From Leishmania martiniquensis (lineage: Eukaryota > Euglenozoa > Kinetoplastea > Trypanosomatida > Trypanosomatidae), in contig NC_090170.1 of the NCBI RefSeq assembly GCF_017916325.1, forward strand, positions 1,530,001 to 1,594,000: a stretch of 64,000 nucleotides of DNA, in the 5' to 3' direction. Under the pieces are notes generated by a model, which worked only from the letters and a program-made list of their open reading frames with translations, did no database searches and had not been told where the DNA came from. This document shows positions 44,088 to 54,375 of the stretch, one piece after another. A program made the translations under genes and the position numbers. The stretch's first letter is position 1. The number at the start of each line of letters is the position of its first letter.

Positions 44088-45328
44088 GTGGCACCCCGCA
44101 CTACATGAGGGTCAAATCGACGCGGAGAAGGCGGCGACATCTCAGGCGCAGCGAAAGATGGATTGTGCGAGTGCTGCTGCCTCTGCATGTCTTCCTCGCA
44201 TGCATCTCTCTCCGGGTATCTGAACGAAAGATGACACGTTGACTCGCCGCACACACGCACACACATCTGCTCATTGGCTTGCTACAGTGTCTTACGTCAT
44301 GGAGCCCTAATGGACCCCTTCTCCCCCTCCTCCACCTCAAGTGGTGGACGGCGTCGGTGGTGAGGTAACACTGCTCTACTGCTCCCCTCCACGGGAGGTG
44401 CCTTGCGCGTGCTCACAGAGCGGGAGAGCCAAGGAGGCTAACACACGATTAAGCAACTCAAAAGGAGCCCCCCAGAGACTTTTTTTTAGGGGGTGAAGGG
44501 GAGTGGGACGAATTGAAGATGAGGCATCTTGAAACGCGGCCCTGAGCGTCACAATAAGGACAAGCAATAGTGACGCAGGCCACAAAAAAGAGGAGGAGGA
44601 GTGGGGGCAAGGGAAGGGAGATGGGGTGGTGGTGGCCGCAATGCAGAGAGCAGCCATCCGCTGCTCAGCGGCAGCGATGGTCGATCGACATCTCACTTCT
44701 TACTTTTGCCAGAAGCGAGTGGCGCGCCATTCTGTTGGCGTGCGCGGTACCTTGCACATCTCTCGAGAGAAGAGCGCACGACGACTCATGTCGGCTGTCG
44801 TCGGCGCTTTTTTTTTGTTTTCCCTTTCCTGACCACCCTTGCGCACCCCCGCCCCTAAGGAGGGCCCACCATTTTTGACACTCGCTCTTCCCCCTTCTTC
44901 ACCGCTTGTACCTCGCCTCTTCTCTGGGCCTCTTTTCTTCTAGTGAATGTGTGCGCTGCGCGTCAGGCAATGGGGGGGAGAGGGAAGTTTGCCAGGGGAG
45001 CTGTACGCGCCGCCGAAACGAACGGCACATCAGACTTTTGCCCACGAGCGCTTGCTCTACGTCAACGTTATGCTATGATAAGCGCACCCTCCCAGCGGAA
45101 CCTCTCTCATTCTTTCTGGCCTGGGCGCGCGCTTCTGCGTAGACGAGCACAGTGCAGCGTCAGCCGGTGCCCCCCTTCTCCCTCCTCTGCTACAGACTTT
45201 TGATGCCCTTCTCTCCCTCCCTCTCTGCGCTCTGAACTGTTTTCACTTTCCTCGGCTGCTGCTGCACGCACGGAACGGCATTCCTTGCTTGTGAAGCTGT
45301 GGCCTCTCAAGAAGCGGAGGTCTGTGTG
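44088..45328 (+). other. Intergenic/UTR stretch without a gene
   Basis: No gene-like frame. The 3' UTR of the helicase and the promoterless spacer before the J-protein gene are expected here. A pyrimidine tract at 45169-45190 leads into the next acceptor. Confidence 0.55.
45169..45195 (+). promoter_or_regulatory. Polypyrimidine tract and spliced-leader acceptor for the J-protein
   Basis: A clean C/T tract ends CTGCTACAG, with the AG at 45194-45195, 133 bases before ATG 45329. Confidence 0.65.
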
Positions 45329-46498
45329 ATGCTGAAGGACTACTACGCCATTCTTGATGTTCTGCCGCGCGCCTCCGGCGAGGAGATTCGCCGCGCCTTC
45401 AAGCGTTTGGCACTCCAGTTTCATCCGGACAAGATTGGCGGTGACGCGGCGGCAGAGGTAGCTTCCACAGCACACACTGACGAGCACGGTCTCACCACAA
45501 GCAGAGCAGATACTTTATCGGCCACCGCTGAAACTGCCCGCTTAGATGCAGTGTCGACCTCGCGCCAATTGCGCGCGAGGGACTTCACGGACATTCAAGA
45601 GGCCTATGAGGTCCTGGGTGACGTCGCTCGGCGCTACCTATATGACATGAACTACAACGAGTTGTTGGCTCTTCAGCAGCAGCGTCAGGAGGAGGAGCAG
45701 CATCGCTGCGACGCCCACGCGCGAACTGTGGCCGAAGCAGTGAGGCGGGTTCAAGAGCGCGAGCGCTTGCGTCAGCAGCAGCAGCAGCAACAGAATCATC
45801 AGCCACACCACACCGACACATTTTCGGCAGCTGACTCTAGCAGCACCTCCGCGGGCCTTCGCACCAACGCCCTTGGTTCCTCTCTGCTCCAGTACACCCC
45901 GCTCCCCGCTCGGGGGAAAGAAGAGGAGGCCACAGGAGCTTCTTTGCTGCCCGTGCTGAGCGGCGATGCGGTGCAGAGCAAACAAGGGCGCCAAAAGCTA
46001 GAGCCAGCAGAGGAAAGGGGGGACAGCTGGTCGATAGAGGACCTTGAGGGTCGTGTGCGTGGCGACGGCCGAGCGTTGGGCGCTCGTTACTGTTCCACCA
46101 TGCCGACACGGCCGCGCGAGGATGGCAGCCGCGATGATGAAGTCCGATCACGAAGAGAGGGCGGTGACCGCGATACTAACGAGTTTGCAGCCTCATATCA
46201 ATACCAGACGCGCATCAGCTGCTCAGGCACCAAACACGCACGGCAGCGCATGGCGGCAACCGCGCCGCCCGCTTGTGTGCTTGCAGGCCCGGTAACGTTC
46301 AGCTGGGGTGATGCGGCCACCCAGACTTGCCCCTCTGTATCAGTGCGCGGCCGATCGCGAGAGAGACGGTGGCACCGTCACGCGCCGCCGCGCGACGGCG
46401 AAGAGACTGCGGAGCCCGAGCGGCCACTAGAGTACTACTATCAGCGCTCTATCGAACGCACACTGCGCGTCTTTTTCGGTGTACCCCATCTTGAGTGA
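45329..46498 (+). CDS. J-domain (DnaJ-like) protein with an interrupted J-domain
   Basis: This 389-residue protein starts almost directly with a J-domain. Helix I is DYYAILDVLP, helix II is EEIRRAFKRLALQFHPDK with the HPD triad at 32-34, and helices III/IV read FTDIQEAYEVLGDVARRYLYD. Between the HPD loop and helix III lies an insert of roughly 45 Ala/Thr/Ser-rich residues; the J-domain normally has only a few there. The remainder is Gln-rich and low-complexity, with no Cys-rich zinc centre and no clear C-terminal substrate domain, so it is a class C J-protein. Such proteins stimulate an Hsp70 partner; which one cannot be told. ATG 45329 is the first after the splice site. Confidence 0.85.
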   Translation: MLKDYYAILDVLPRASGEEIRRAFKRLALQFHPDKIGGDAAAEVASTAHTDEHGLTTSRADTLSATAETARLDAVSTSRQLRARDFTDIQEAYEVLGDVARRYLYDMNYNELLALQQQRQEEEQHRCDAHARTVAEAVRRVQERERLRQQQQQQQNHQPHHTDTFSAADSSSTSAGLRTNALGSSLLQYTPLPARGKEEEATGASLLPVLSGDAVQSKQGRQKLEPAEERGDSWSIEDLEGRVRGDGRALGARYCSTMPTRPREDGSRDDEVRSRREGGDRDTNEFAASYQYQTRISCSGTKHARQRMAATAPPACVLAGPVTFSWGDAATQTCPSVSVRGRSRERRWHRHAPPRDGEETAEPERPLEYYYQRSIERTLRVFFGVPHLE

Positions 46499-46826
46499 GA
46501 CATGGTGCTCCCTGCTTTTCATCTCTCAGACCCTCCCTGGGAACGCGTTTTGATAGTGTACGGACCACTTTTTTTTTCAACCACTGCGCTCTCTTGCCCC
46601 TTCACCGTGCGACCGTGAAGGGATGCGTCAACCTGTCTGTGTGTCTGTCTGTGTGTGTCTGTGTGTATTTTGGATTCGTTGGTGAACTGCCTCACCCCGC
46701 CCCCGCGTGTGCGCCACACGACCGCTTTATTCATAAAGCATTTTGATCTTCTCCTCCTCTTTTACTTCTGCCATTAGCGCGGGGCTCACAGAATGTACAA
46801 TAGCCCTCTTTTGCACGTGTGCGTAC

Positions 46827-46845
46827 GTGTGTGTGTGTGTGTGTG
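46827..46845. repeat. GT microsatellite
   Basis: About nine GT units in the spacer after the J-protein gene. Confidence 0.85.
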
Positions 46846-47449
46846 AGCGTTTCCTCTGCTTCTGCTATTATGAACTTGCCGGCCGGATGCCGCTCCTCCA
46901 CACCGCTTTCCCGCGTCACCTTTACTTCAATCGTTTCCTGTGATTGGGGCGCCGGATGGGCGCGCGTGCCTGCTGCGTTTCTATGCCATTGCAATGCCGC
47001 AGCAACAGACATGGTAACGTGGAGGGCGCGGCTATCCTCTCTTCTCGCTCAACAGGAGGGGGGCGCTCAGCGAAAGAGAACCACAGCGCGTGCTTTTACA
47101 AGTGGAAGACGCCCTCGCAGACAAAGAGGGTGAGGGACTCATATACTTACCTCTTGATGGCAGAGCAGAGACGTCTACTGTGCAGCCTGGTGGACCTCAG
47201 TATAGCACGTTGGGGCGCCAGGGCAACGAGCGCCTGCGCAGGTCGAGGTGGTGGGTGTGGCGGGATCGTAGAGGCTATGCGCCTTCCCCCTCTCGAAAAG
47301 AAGGGGGCACCGTTTCAACGGAAGTTAACGGCTGCTTGCGCTTATGCGAGCCGCTGACGGTTGCGGGCGGCGGTACCCTGCGCGCTCTCTCGAGCGCACG
47401 CGCCAACACAGACACCTCTTCCGATGATATTCATCTCTGCCAAATGATC

Positions 47450-47490
47450 TGCTTTCCTCTCTCTCTTGCTGTGACCTACGCGAATGATAG
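47450..47490 (+). promoter_or_regulatory. Polypyrimidine tract and candidate spliced-leader acceptor for the small gene
   Basis: A TTTCCTCTCTCTCTTGCT tract is followed by the first AG at 47489-47490, 16 bases before ATG 47507. Confidence 0.5.
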
Positions 47491-47506
47491 ACAATCGGCG
47501 AGTGCG

Positions 47507-47848
47507 ATGCTCACGCCGTCGGCCGCCGCGGCCGACGTGGGGGAAGTCACGGAGGCCGATCTGGCCCTTCGCTTTCTGAACCACTGCCTCAGTAATGCAG
47601 TGCAGGTGCATTACCTCGTCACTAGCTCTTTTCAAGGGGGTGACTGGCAAACCTCCACGCTTCTGGGAGCTGAGGTCCAAACGTATATGCGGGAACTTCT
47701 TGCTGCCTATGCAGCCAACAGCGCGCTTCGACGCCAACTCGTGTCCGGAGACTCTTTGTATTACCTTCAGTGTTTGACAGATGAGACAACACGGACAGAC
47801 TTCGTGCGTGTTGCGGCAGCACCGTCTTTTCCCTTTGCGTCTTCCTGA
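47507..47848 (+). CDS. Probable small hypothetical protein, 113 residues
   Basis: The frame uses GC-rich codons and encodes an Ala/Leu-rich, probably helical protein with balanced charge, unlike the shadow frames around it. A well-placed pyrimidine tract and AG precede ATG 47507. An in-frame ATG at 47444 would add 21 residues with a hydrophobic start (possible mitochondrial presequence) but would need a more upstream splice site. No domain is recognised. A longer frame of 317 codons on the opposite strand overlaps but looks like a shadow. Confidence 0.55.
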   Translation: MLTPSAAAADVGEVTEADLALRFLNHCLSNAVQVHYLVTSSFQGGDWQTSTLLGAEVQTYMRELLAAYAANSALRRQLVSGDSLYYLQCLTDETTRTDFVRVAAAPSFPFASS

Positions 47849-48281
47849 TAAGGAGGAAGGAGAGAGGGGGGGTACGCAGAAGCCGCGTGCCGGACAGCCT
47901 CCGCTTCTCCTGAGGCGGCTAGTGGCGGGGGGTGACTGTAACAACGGGTTGCATGAGCGGTCACCCCCTTCACGCATGATCTTTTCACAGGTTTGAAAGC
48001 ACATTGACAGAGAGGAGAGAGCACGCGTCCCCACAGAACCGCAGGTACCATTGCATACACGGTCGCCGATGGGATACGACGACGGCGCCCTGGGGCCTGT
48101 GGCTGGGGAAAAGAGGAAACTCGGATGAGGCCATCTCGCAGTGGATAGAGTGCATGCGCCTTTCACTTGAGCGCGGTGCTGCGTGGGCCGTTGCCGTGGG
48201 TTTACCAGTTCCACTTTCACGGTCTGTTGGGGAGTCTTAGCGTTGCTGAAGAAAGGGCTCCAACAGCCGCAGCCGCAACAA

Positions 48282-48300
48282 ACACACACACACACACACA
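48282..48300. repeat. CA microsatellite
   Basis: About nine CA units between the small gene and KKT3. Confidence 0.85.
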
Positions 48301-49205
48301 GACGCCAAAAAAAAAGGTAAAATATCGCTGCACGCTATTGTTGTGTATTCCAGTCGCGGCGTCGCGCATGTCTTTCTGCGACGCGTAAACCTCCTTCACC
48401 TCCCGCATCGCTACCCCATCCTCGACGCGAATCGGTTCCTCTTTTCCTCTCCCTCCGCTTCTCTTACTCTCAACTCGACGTCCCCAAATCACCCGGGGGG
48501 GGGGCAGGTGGGAAATTCAGAGGAAGCGCCGAGGCGCCCCAGCGAAACAAAAAAGACGCACACCACTGCGTAAAAACTCACAGAGCAAAAGAGGATAGAG
48601 AGAGAGAGAAGGTGCGCACCCACGCACACGAAGCACGCGGATAGCAGAAAGCCGCACATAGGGGTTCTCTCGCAGATACACTGTGCAACCGCAGAAGCAC
48701 AGAGGCTGCTGCTCACAGATTGGCCCTCACCCACCTCCTCTCCCTCTCCACACGATTTCGGATCTGTACGACTTCCTCGTTAACACCTCTCAGCCACACG
48801 CCACATACAAACGTCTTCAGGCTTCGTGGGCAAACGTTGTTGAACCGACACCTTCGCGTTTTTATTCACCCTTTTCATCTTCTCCCCCGCGCAGGAGCTT
48901 TATATTGACCCATAGAGAAGGATCTGCTTATCCATACAGTGGTCGTTTTCTTCTGCTGCCTCGACAGCGACGTCGTGCGCACGGCTAATTGGTCCCACCC
49001 CCTTTTTTGTTCCACACATTTTTGGTGGCGTTAATGGGATCGCTTAGGTATTCACTCACTCCCACCCCTGTGCCTCTCACGACGAAAAGCAGCAGCAGTA
49101 GCAGTAGCAACATATCCCATCTCAATGGGGAGTGCTGAAGGAATCTTTCGTCTCTTTGGTATTGCGAGTGCGTTTACGCCCCTTTCTCAGTGCCTCCATC
49201 CGCTC

Positions 49206-49256
49206 ATCTTTTTTTGATATATTGGCTTGCCTTCTTCTCCGTCACTCGCTCGACAG
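49206..49256 (+). promoter_or_regulatory. Polypyrimidine tract and candidate spliced-leader acceptor for KKT3
   Basis: T- and C-rich tracts end in CTCGCTCGACAG, with the AG at 49255-49256, giving a 236-base 5' UTR. Confidence 0.5.
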
Positions 49257-49492
49257 AAAAAGGGACCCGGGGGAGGGGGACGCGTTGCTGACGGGGCGTG
49301 AGGGGTGTCCGTTTGGCACTCTGGGATTAGCACTTGCCGCTGCGTTCAGCAGAGCCGGGCCGAAAAGTGTAGGAGGAAACGGACGCGAGAGGAGGCTGTG
49401 GAGAAAGCGGCTCCGGCGACTTTTTTTTTTGCATATCGCACGCACACTCTCCCAATTCATTCACTTGACACCATCGCCTGTGCAAGCCCGTA

Positions 49493-52400
49493 ATGCTCGG
49501 CACGGTCGATGCCATCGACTACGACGGAGACCGCGTGCGCACAGTGGTGCTGCGATTTCCTCCTTTGCGCAGCGGTGACTCGGAGATCATCAAGGAGGTG
49601 CGACCGTGCGAGCGCATTGGCCAGGGCTCCTTCGGCACTGTGTACCGCGCTGTCTGCGGTGACTATCCACGCCTTGCCCTCAAAATTTCAACAGGCAAGA
49701 GCACGCGGCTGCGCCAGGAGCTGGAGGTGCTTAGCCGCGTGTGCACAAAAGGCCGGCTGCTGCTCCCGCGCTTTGAGTTCGGTGCGCTTAACAGGACAGC
49801 GGATTTGATTGTTATCGGCATGGAGCTATGTGTGCCCAGCACGCTACACGACCTTCTCCTTAGCACGCGTATCACCAGCGAAGCGGAGATGCTTTTCATA
49901 GCGCACCAAGCGGTTCAGGCGGTCTCCTACGTGCACATGGAGGGCTGCATCCACCGTGATATCAAGCTGCAGAACTATGTGTTTGACCTCGATGGCAACC
50001 TGAAGCTGATCGACTTCGGCCTTGCATGCAACTCGCTCAAGCCACCGCCAGGCGATGTGGTGGCGGGCACGGTGTCTTTTATGTCTCCCGAGATGGCGCA
50101 TAATGCCCTTCACAAGGACAAACGCGTCAGCGTCGGCGTGGCTGCTGATGTGTGGTCGCTGGGCATTGTCCTCTTCTCCATTTTCACGCAGCGAAATCCG
50201 TACCCGTCGACAGAGACGCCAGCGCAGGCCGCCTGCAGCGCCTCTGGTGCGGCAGGCCATTCAGACGCCACGAGTGCTGTGGAGGGCGAAAAGGGCAACG
50301 CTGTGAGTCAGCGGCAGCGCATGAATGAGCGCCTGCTGCGCCGCGTGGCGGCGGGTGACTGGCAGTGGCCCGTCGGCATTACGGTGTCGCAAGACCTGAA
50401 GCAGCTTGTAAACTCCATTCTGGTCACGAACCCGGAGGAGCGACCCAGCGTGGACGCGATCCTGGCCAACAAACTTTGGAATTTACGGCGGCGCTATCCA
50501 CCTGCGGCTGTGGCGGCGTTTCTCGGCGTGCAAGATGACTTTCTGCTATCTCACGATGAGGCGCATCTGATGCGTGCGGTGGAGGAGCGTAGCGCTGGCG
50601 TGGCAGCTTCGCTGCTGAACAGTCGCTTAAACAGCCCCTCGTTGGGCTCCAGCGGGGAAGACGGCGAGACGGACGCGCAGCACAGCAGCGGCGGCAGCGC
50701 ACGCAACGGCGGCCTGCACGTGTCTGACACGGCAACACCTACAGCGCGCAGCTCACTCAAGGTGGTGCAGCGCTGCGGCGAGGGCGGTGTAGATGGGGCG
50801 GTCGCAGTGCAGGTATACGACGTTCGCGCGAGCACCCGCAAGCACAGCAAACCCATCCGCGAGATCTCTGTCGTCATGGCAGAGGAGACGGCCAAGACGC
50901 GCCGGTCCAAGTCCGCCCGACGAGCAAAAAGCGGGGTCTCGGCACCCTCATCGCGCGTTGCCTCGCGGGCATCGTCGACTGAGGGCAACGGGCGAAGCGC
51001 CTCCTCTGCTGGCGCTGCGCCGCAGCACCCTTCTGCGCATGCTCGTGCCGACAGCGGCAATGACGAATGCGAGGAGGGGGAGGTAGTGAGCCTCGGCATC
51101 AGCGCATCACAGCATGACCGCCAATGCAGGACGCCTGTGCGAGTGCAGCCTGCCCTGGACACCGCCGGCGCCAAAGCAGGCGAGCAGAGGAGTGGCGTAT
51201 GCCATCCCTACGCGGCAGCAGAGCCTTCCTGTGCGACGCCACCTCTGCTCGCGCCCGACATGCAGCAGGGTGCCAGCAAGTCGCCGTGCGGCGCTTCATG
51301 CAGTGGAAGGGGGCGCGAACAAAGCCGCCTGAGGAATCGGCGTAGCGCGAGCGTGGAGCTTCTAGAGGATGCCAAGGCGACCATTGCGACGAGCTCGAAG
51401 GCTACCTCGCACTCTAGAGCTGCATCCGGCAGCCCAAGAAAGCGTGACAGGTCGCTGCGCCAGCCTTCCTCGTCAATCTTAATCGGTGAGGTCCGCGACC
51501 TCCCCGCGAAAGCGCCGCCCAGCACGGCTACAACGGTGTCGGCGCTCAAATCTGCCTTTATGCCAAAGCACCCAATCGCATCCTCGCTTGCCGCCGAAGA
51601 CCTGTTGCCATCACCCTCGCGACAGGCATCGCTTTGGCGGCCGGGGCCCCAAAGGGCAGTCACTCCTTCCTCCACACCGAGGCGCGCGGGCCACACGGGG
51701 GCACCGGCGGCGATGAAGCGTGCACAGCGCGTTGCGCTCGAGCTTAGTGTGGGCGCTGTCTGGCAAGACGAGGCGGACAACCGCCGCATGCTCTCTGCGA
51801 TGCTGCTGATCGAGCACGCGTGGCTGCTCGCGAGCTTTCGGTTGACCATCGAGGAGGACCAGGAGCGCTACAACATAATGTGGCTCGCAGAGGAGCAGGA
51901 GAAGTCCGCCGCCCACCCACACCGCTTCAGGGAAGTGACGCAGGTCGTCAGCAAGAAGTATCAGTACGGCTTCGTTTGTGACATGTGCGACTACGAGTTC
52001 CTCCCCAGCGGGCCCGAGGAAAAAGACTTGCATTTCTTTCACTGCCCATGCGGCCGTGACCTGTGCCCAGACTGCTACAGCACCTATCAGCGACAGTGCA
52101 CCTGCCCCTGCTGCCTCGCGGTGCATCCAAACAGCTGTGTGCTGCGGGAGCACCTCCTGCAGACTGGCGGAACGCAGCACCGCAGCGGGTCGAGGAAGGC
52201 AAAGGCGGAGGTGCAGAGTGGGGCTCTGCCTTCCGCATCCCAAGCCGCTGCCAGCCTCAACGAGAAGGCTAGTGGATACGCGGCGCCGGCACCGCCTGTA
52301 CTGCCTCGCCGTCGTGGCAGGCCCCCCAAGCAAGACAAGAACTGCTCTCCTGTTAAGCTGAAGGGCAGCCGAGCTACCAAAGACACGGGTCGGCGGCGTC

Positions 52401-53353
52401 GTTGTGCGCAGGACGCCCTTGGCATCAATGAGGACGAAGTGGATGAGGTGGCACAGATTCCCGCACCTCGTGTTTCGATTGCTGCGTTGCAGCAGCGGGA
52501 GGGGCGCAGCAGCAGCAGCAACGGCCCTTGCCGCGGCGCAGTAGCGGTGTCACACCGGCCAGAGGACGTGGACGTGAAGCAGCGCCCGGTAGGGAGTGTA
52601 CCGGCGGGCCCATGGCGCCCCTTTGCGCGCTTCAAGAAGGACCGCCAGGATGAAGCAGCACGCCAACCGACGCCGGAGGAGCGCGATGCGTTGTTGAATG
52701 GAGAGTGGATTCGCCACTTTTATCTCTTTCCGCACCCCGAGTTGAGGCACGGTACAGCCTCCGGGACGAGAGCAGACGAGGAAGCGGAGGGGGAGGAGCC
52801 GTACGCGTTCGTCTATCACGCACAGCCGGGCCGCACCGGTGCCATTTTTCTGACAAGCGACTTTCCGATGCACTCGGCAGTGTTCTCCATGCTTGAGCGG
52901 CAGTTCTTTGTCGTGGATCAGGTGGACACGCTGGAGGGCGCCGATGCCACCCGCGCCACGTCGCTGCTGAGGGCAAAGGGCCACCCCGACCTCAGAATCG
53001 CTTTTCACGCGCTGCAAGACATTGTTGCGTATGACACGAACATGATGAAGCAGCAGCGCACTCCTGGTACTGTCTCGGTGTACCAGGCACCTCGCAGCGC
53101 CTACAGCTGCAACGGGGAGCCATTCCTGTACGTGCGGTGGTTCCGCTTTAACGAGAATCGCACCCTCAGCGCCTTTCTTCTCTCCCACGGGGGCGTTCAG
53201 GTTTTTGTGAACAACGAGTACGAGCTGCGCTGGTTTGACGAGCACCGCAAGTTCCTCATCCGCTACAACGGCGTATGTGAGCTAGTCGACGACAGTACCT
53301 TCGCATTGGCCCCGGCGATTAACCACCTCCTCTATGACTCGTTCGACGCGTAG
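49493..53353 (+). CDS. KKT3: Kinetoplastid kinetochore kinase KKT3 (or its paralogue KKT2)
   Basis: This 1286-residue protein has the three-part plan of KKT2/KKT3. The N-terminal kinase (about 30-335) has IGQGSFGTVY, K64, D156 in HRDIKLQN and D174 in DFG, then SPEM. A central Cys/His-rich zinc-binding region (about 829-885) begins CDMC at C829/C832 and continues with CPCGRDLC, CPDC and CPCC clusters, matching the centromere-localising domain. The C-terminal region (about 1060-1286) includes a divergent polo-box-like segment with YVRWFRFNENRTLSAFLL and GGVQVF. An AT-hook core, RRRGRPPK, sits near 938. A long Ser/Ala/Arg-rich linker with SPRK-type basic motifs joins kinase and zinc domain. KKT2/KKT3 are constitutive centromere proteins of the unconventional kinetoplastid kinetochore. 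KKT3 rather than KKT2 is preferred only from remembered gene order. Confidence 0.85.
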   Translation: MLGTVDAIDYDGDRVRTVVLRFPPLRSGDSEIIKEVRPCERIGQGSFGTVYRAVCGDYPRLALKISTGKSTRLRQELEVLSRVCTKGRLLLPRFEFGALNRTADLIVIGMELCVPSTLHDLLLSTRITSEAEMLFIAHQAVQAVSYVHMEGCIHRDIKLQNYVFDLDGNLKLIDFGLACNSLKPPPGDVVAGTVSFMSPEMAHNALHKDKRVSVGVAADVWSLGIVLFSIFTQRNPYPSTETPAQAACSASGAAGHSDATSAVEGEKGNAVSQRQRMNERLLRRVAAGDWQWPVGITVSQDLKQLVNSILVTNPEERPSVDAILANKLWNLRRRYPPAAVAAFLGVQDDFLLSHDEAHLMRAVEERSAGVAASLLNSRLNSPSLGSSGEDGETDAQHSSGGSARNGGLHVSDTATPTARSSLKVVQRCGEGGVDGAVAVQVYDVRASTRKHSKPIREISVVMAEETAKTRRSKSARRAKSGVSAPSSRVASRASSTEGNGRSASSAGAAPQHPSAHARADSGNDECEEGEVVSLGISASQHDRQCRTPVRVQPALDTAGAKAGEQRSGVCHPYAAAEPSCATPPLLAPDMQQGASKSPCGASCSGRGREQSRLRNRRSASVELLEDAKATIATSSKATSHSRAASGSPRKRDRSLRQPSSSILIGEVRDLPAKAPPSTATTVSALKSAFMPKHPIASSLAAEDLLPSPSRQASLWRPGPQRAVTPSSTPRRAGHTGAPAAMKRAQRVALELSVGAVWQDEADNRRMLSAMLLIEHAWLLASFRLTIEEDQERYNIMWLAEEQEKSAAHPHRFREVTQVVSKKYQYGFVCDMCDYEFLPSGPEEKDLHFFHCPCGRDLCPDCYSTYQRQCTCPCCLAVHPNSCVLREHLLQTGGTQHRSGSRKAKAEVQSGALPSASQAAASLNEKASGYAAPAPPVLPRRRGRPPKQDKNCSPVKLKGSRATKDTGRRRRCAQDALGINEDEVDEVAQIPAPRVSIAALQQREGRSSSSNGPCRGAVAVSHRPEDVDVKQRPVGSVPAGPWRPFARFKKDRQDEAARQPTPEERDALLNGEWIRHFYLFPHPELRHGTASGTRADEEAEGEEPYAFVYHAQPGRTGAIFLTSDFPMHSAVFSMLERQFFVVDQVDTLEGADATRATSLLRAKGHPDLRIAFHALQDIVAYDTNMMKQQRTPGTVSVYQAPRSAYSCNGEPFLYVRWFRFNENRTLSAFLLSHGGVQVFVNNEYELRWFDEHRKFLIRYNGVCELVDDSTFALAPAINHLLYDSFDA

Positions 53354-54375
53354 GTGTTTAGCTGTGCGCCTCTTTCTCTGTGTGAGTCTGTGCGTGTGTG
53401 TGTATGGTGTGCTGCGCATCATCTCCTCGTCTGTTAGCTCACTGTCGTAGAAATCGTCGGTACATACCCCGATACTGCAAATATCCGCGCCGCTGTGCGC
53501 TGTATCACATACGGGATGCCCCCCCCGCCCCCCGCCCTCTTCTTCTCTGCCTTTGCGCTTTCATTTGGCCTTCGCACGTCTGCTTTCTATTTTTGTCTTC
53601 GTTTCTGTCATGCGGCTGTTCTATGGCGCTTTCACTACGCTTCCTGACTTGCGTCTGCCCGTCTGTCTGTGTAGAATGGTGAGCTGCGTTGTGCTGCTCG
53701 CCGCAGTGCGTGTAGGCTGCGTGAGAGGAGGCGCGGCGGCGTTGCCGCTCTTTGGGCCTCCGTCGGGGTGTGTCGAAACTCTTTGGGAGGCGTACCTCAC
53801 ACACATACACACGCGGGGGGAGGAGCGTCTCCTAACATCATCTTAACACTCCACCCCCGAGGGAGGCAAGAGAAGACAACACCGCAGAGGCGGTGGTGCG
53901 CAGAAAAGCAAACTGCTGCTTGGCAGCTTTTCGCTTATTCCACGCACCGAGACGGCTGTCGAATTCCTGGCGAAAGGGGCTGGAGAGGAACGGAATGTCA
54001 TCTCTGCCTCTTCTCCAGCGCCAGACAGGACGGACTGGCCATGGTGGGCGCGAAAGAGAGGGAGGCGGACACATGCACAGTGCGCAATGTACCACGTTAG
54101 GGTGCGCTACGTCGACGCAGCCTCTCGCTCTTCCCATTCGCTTCTGTCTCTTTCTTGTCGTTTCCTCTTCGGATCTTTGCTAATGCTTAATCGCACCGAC
54201 TTCGGTGGCTTGCTGAGACGCGGATGCTCATTGCACGCGGCTTGTGGCAGTCCTTCAGGCTCCAGAGAAGGTGCCACGCTGCCTCTTTCCTTCTCCTGTC
54301 TTCTCTTCGTGAAGGGCGCATCGCTGCACTTCCCCGTCGGCACACGGCGAGTACACCGATTGGATTTCCGGGCAT
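53354..54375 (+). other. Intergenic/UTR stretch without a gene
   Basis: No gene-like frame. Pyrimidine-rich sequence at 53520-53640 and 54281-54310; nothing else notable. Confidence 0.55.
54281..54314 (+). promoter_or_regulatory. Polypyrimidine tract and candidate spliced-leader acceptor for the RIIa/EF-hand gene
   Basis: A long C/T tract ends in CTTCGTGAAG, with the AG at 54313-54314, 61 bases before ATG 54376. Confidence 0.55.

Larger units (their letters stand above)
46499..47506 (+). other. Intergenic/UTR stretch
   Basis: No convincing gene. Contains TGTGTCTG-type repeats (about 46637-46668) and a GT microsatellite (46827-46845). The frame of the downstream small gene is open further upstream, but only one ATG (47444) lies close to it. 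Confidence 0.55.
47849..49492 (+). other. Intergenic/UTR stretch without a gene
   Basis: No gene-like frame. Holds a CA microsatellite (48282-48300), a G run near 48490-48504 and pyrimidine-rich stretches before KKT3. Confidence 0.55.

Noticed and set aside
47342..48295. A 317-codon antisense frame opposite the 113-residue gene
   Set aside because: Its composition is that of a reverse-strand shadow (Cys/Arg/Ser-rich, with a CA-repeat translation at the N-terminus), and no gene on the - strand is supported anywhere in the window.
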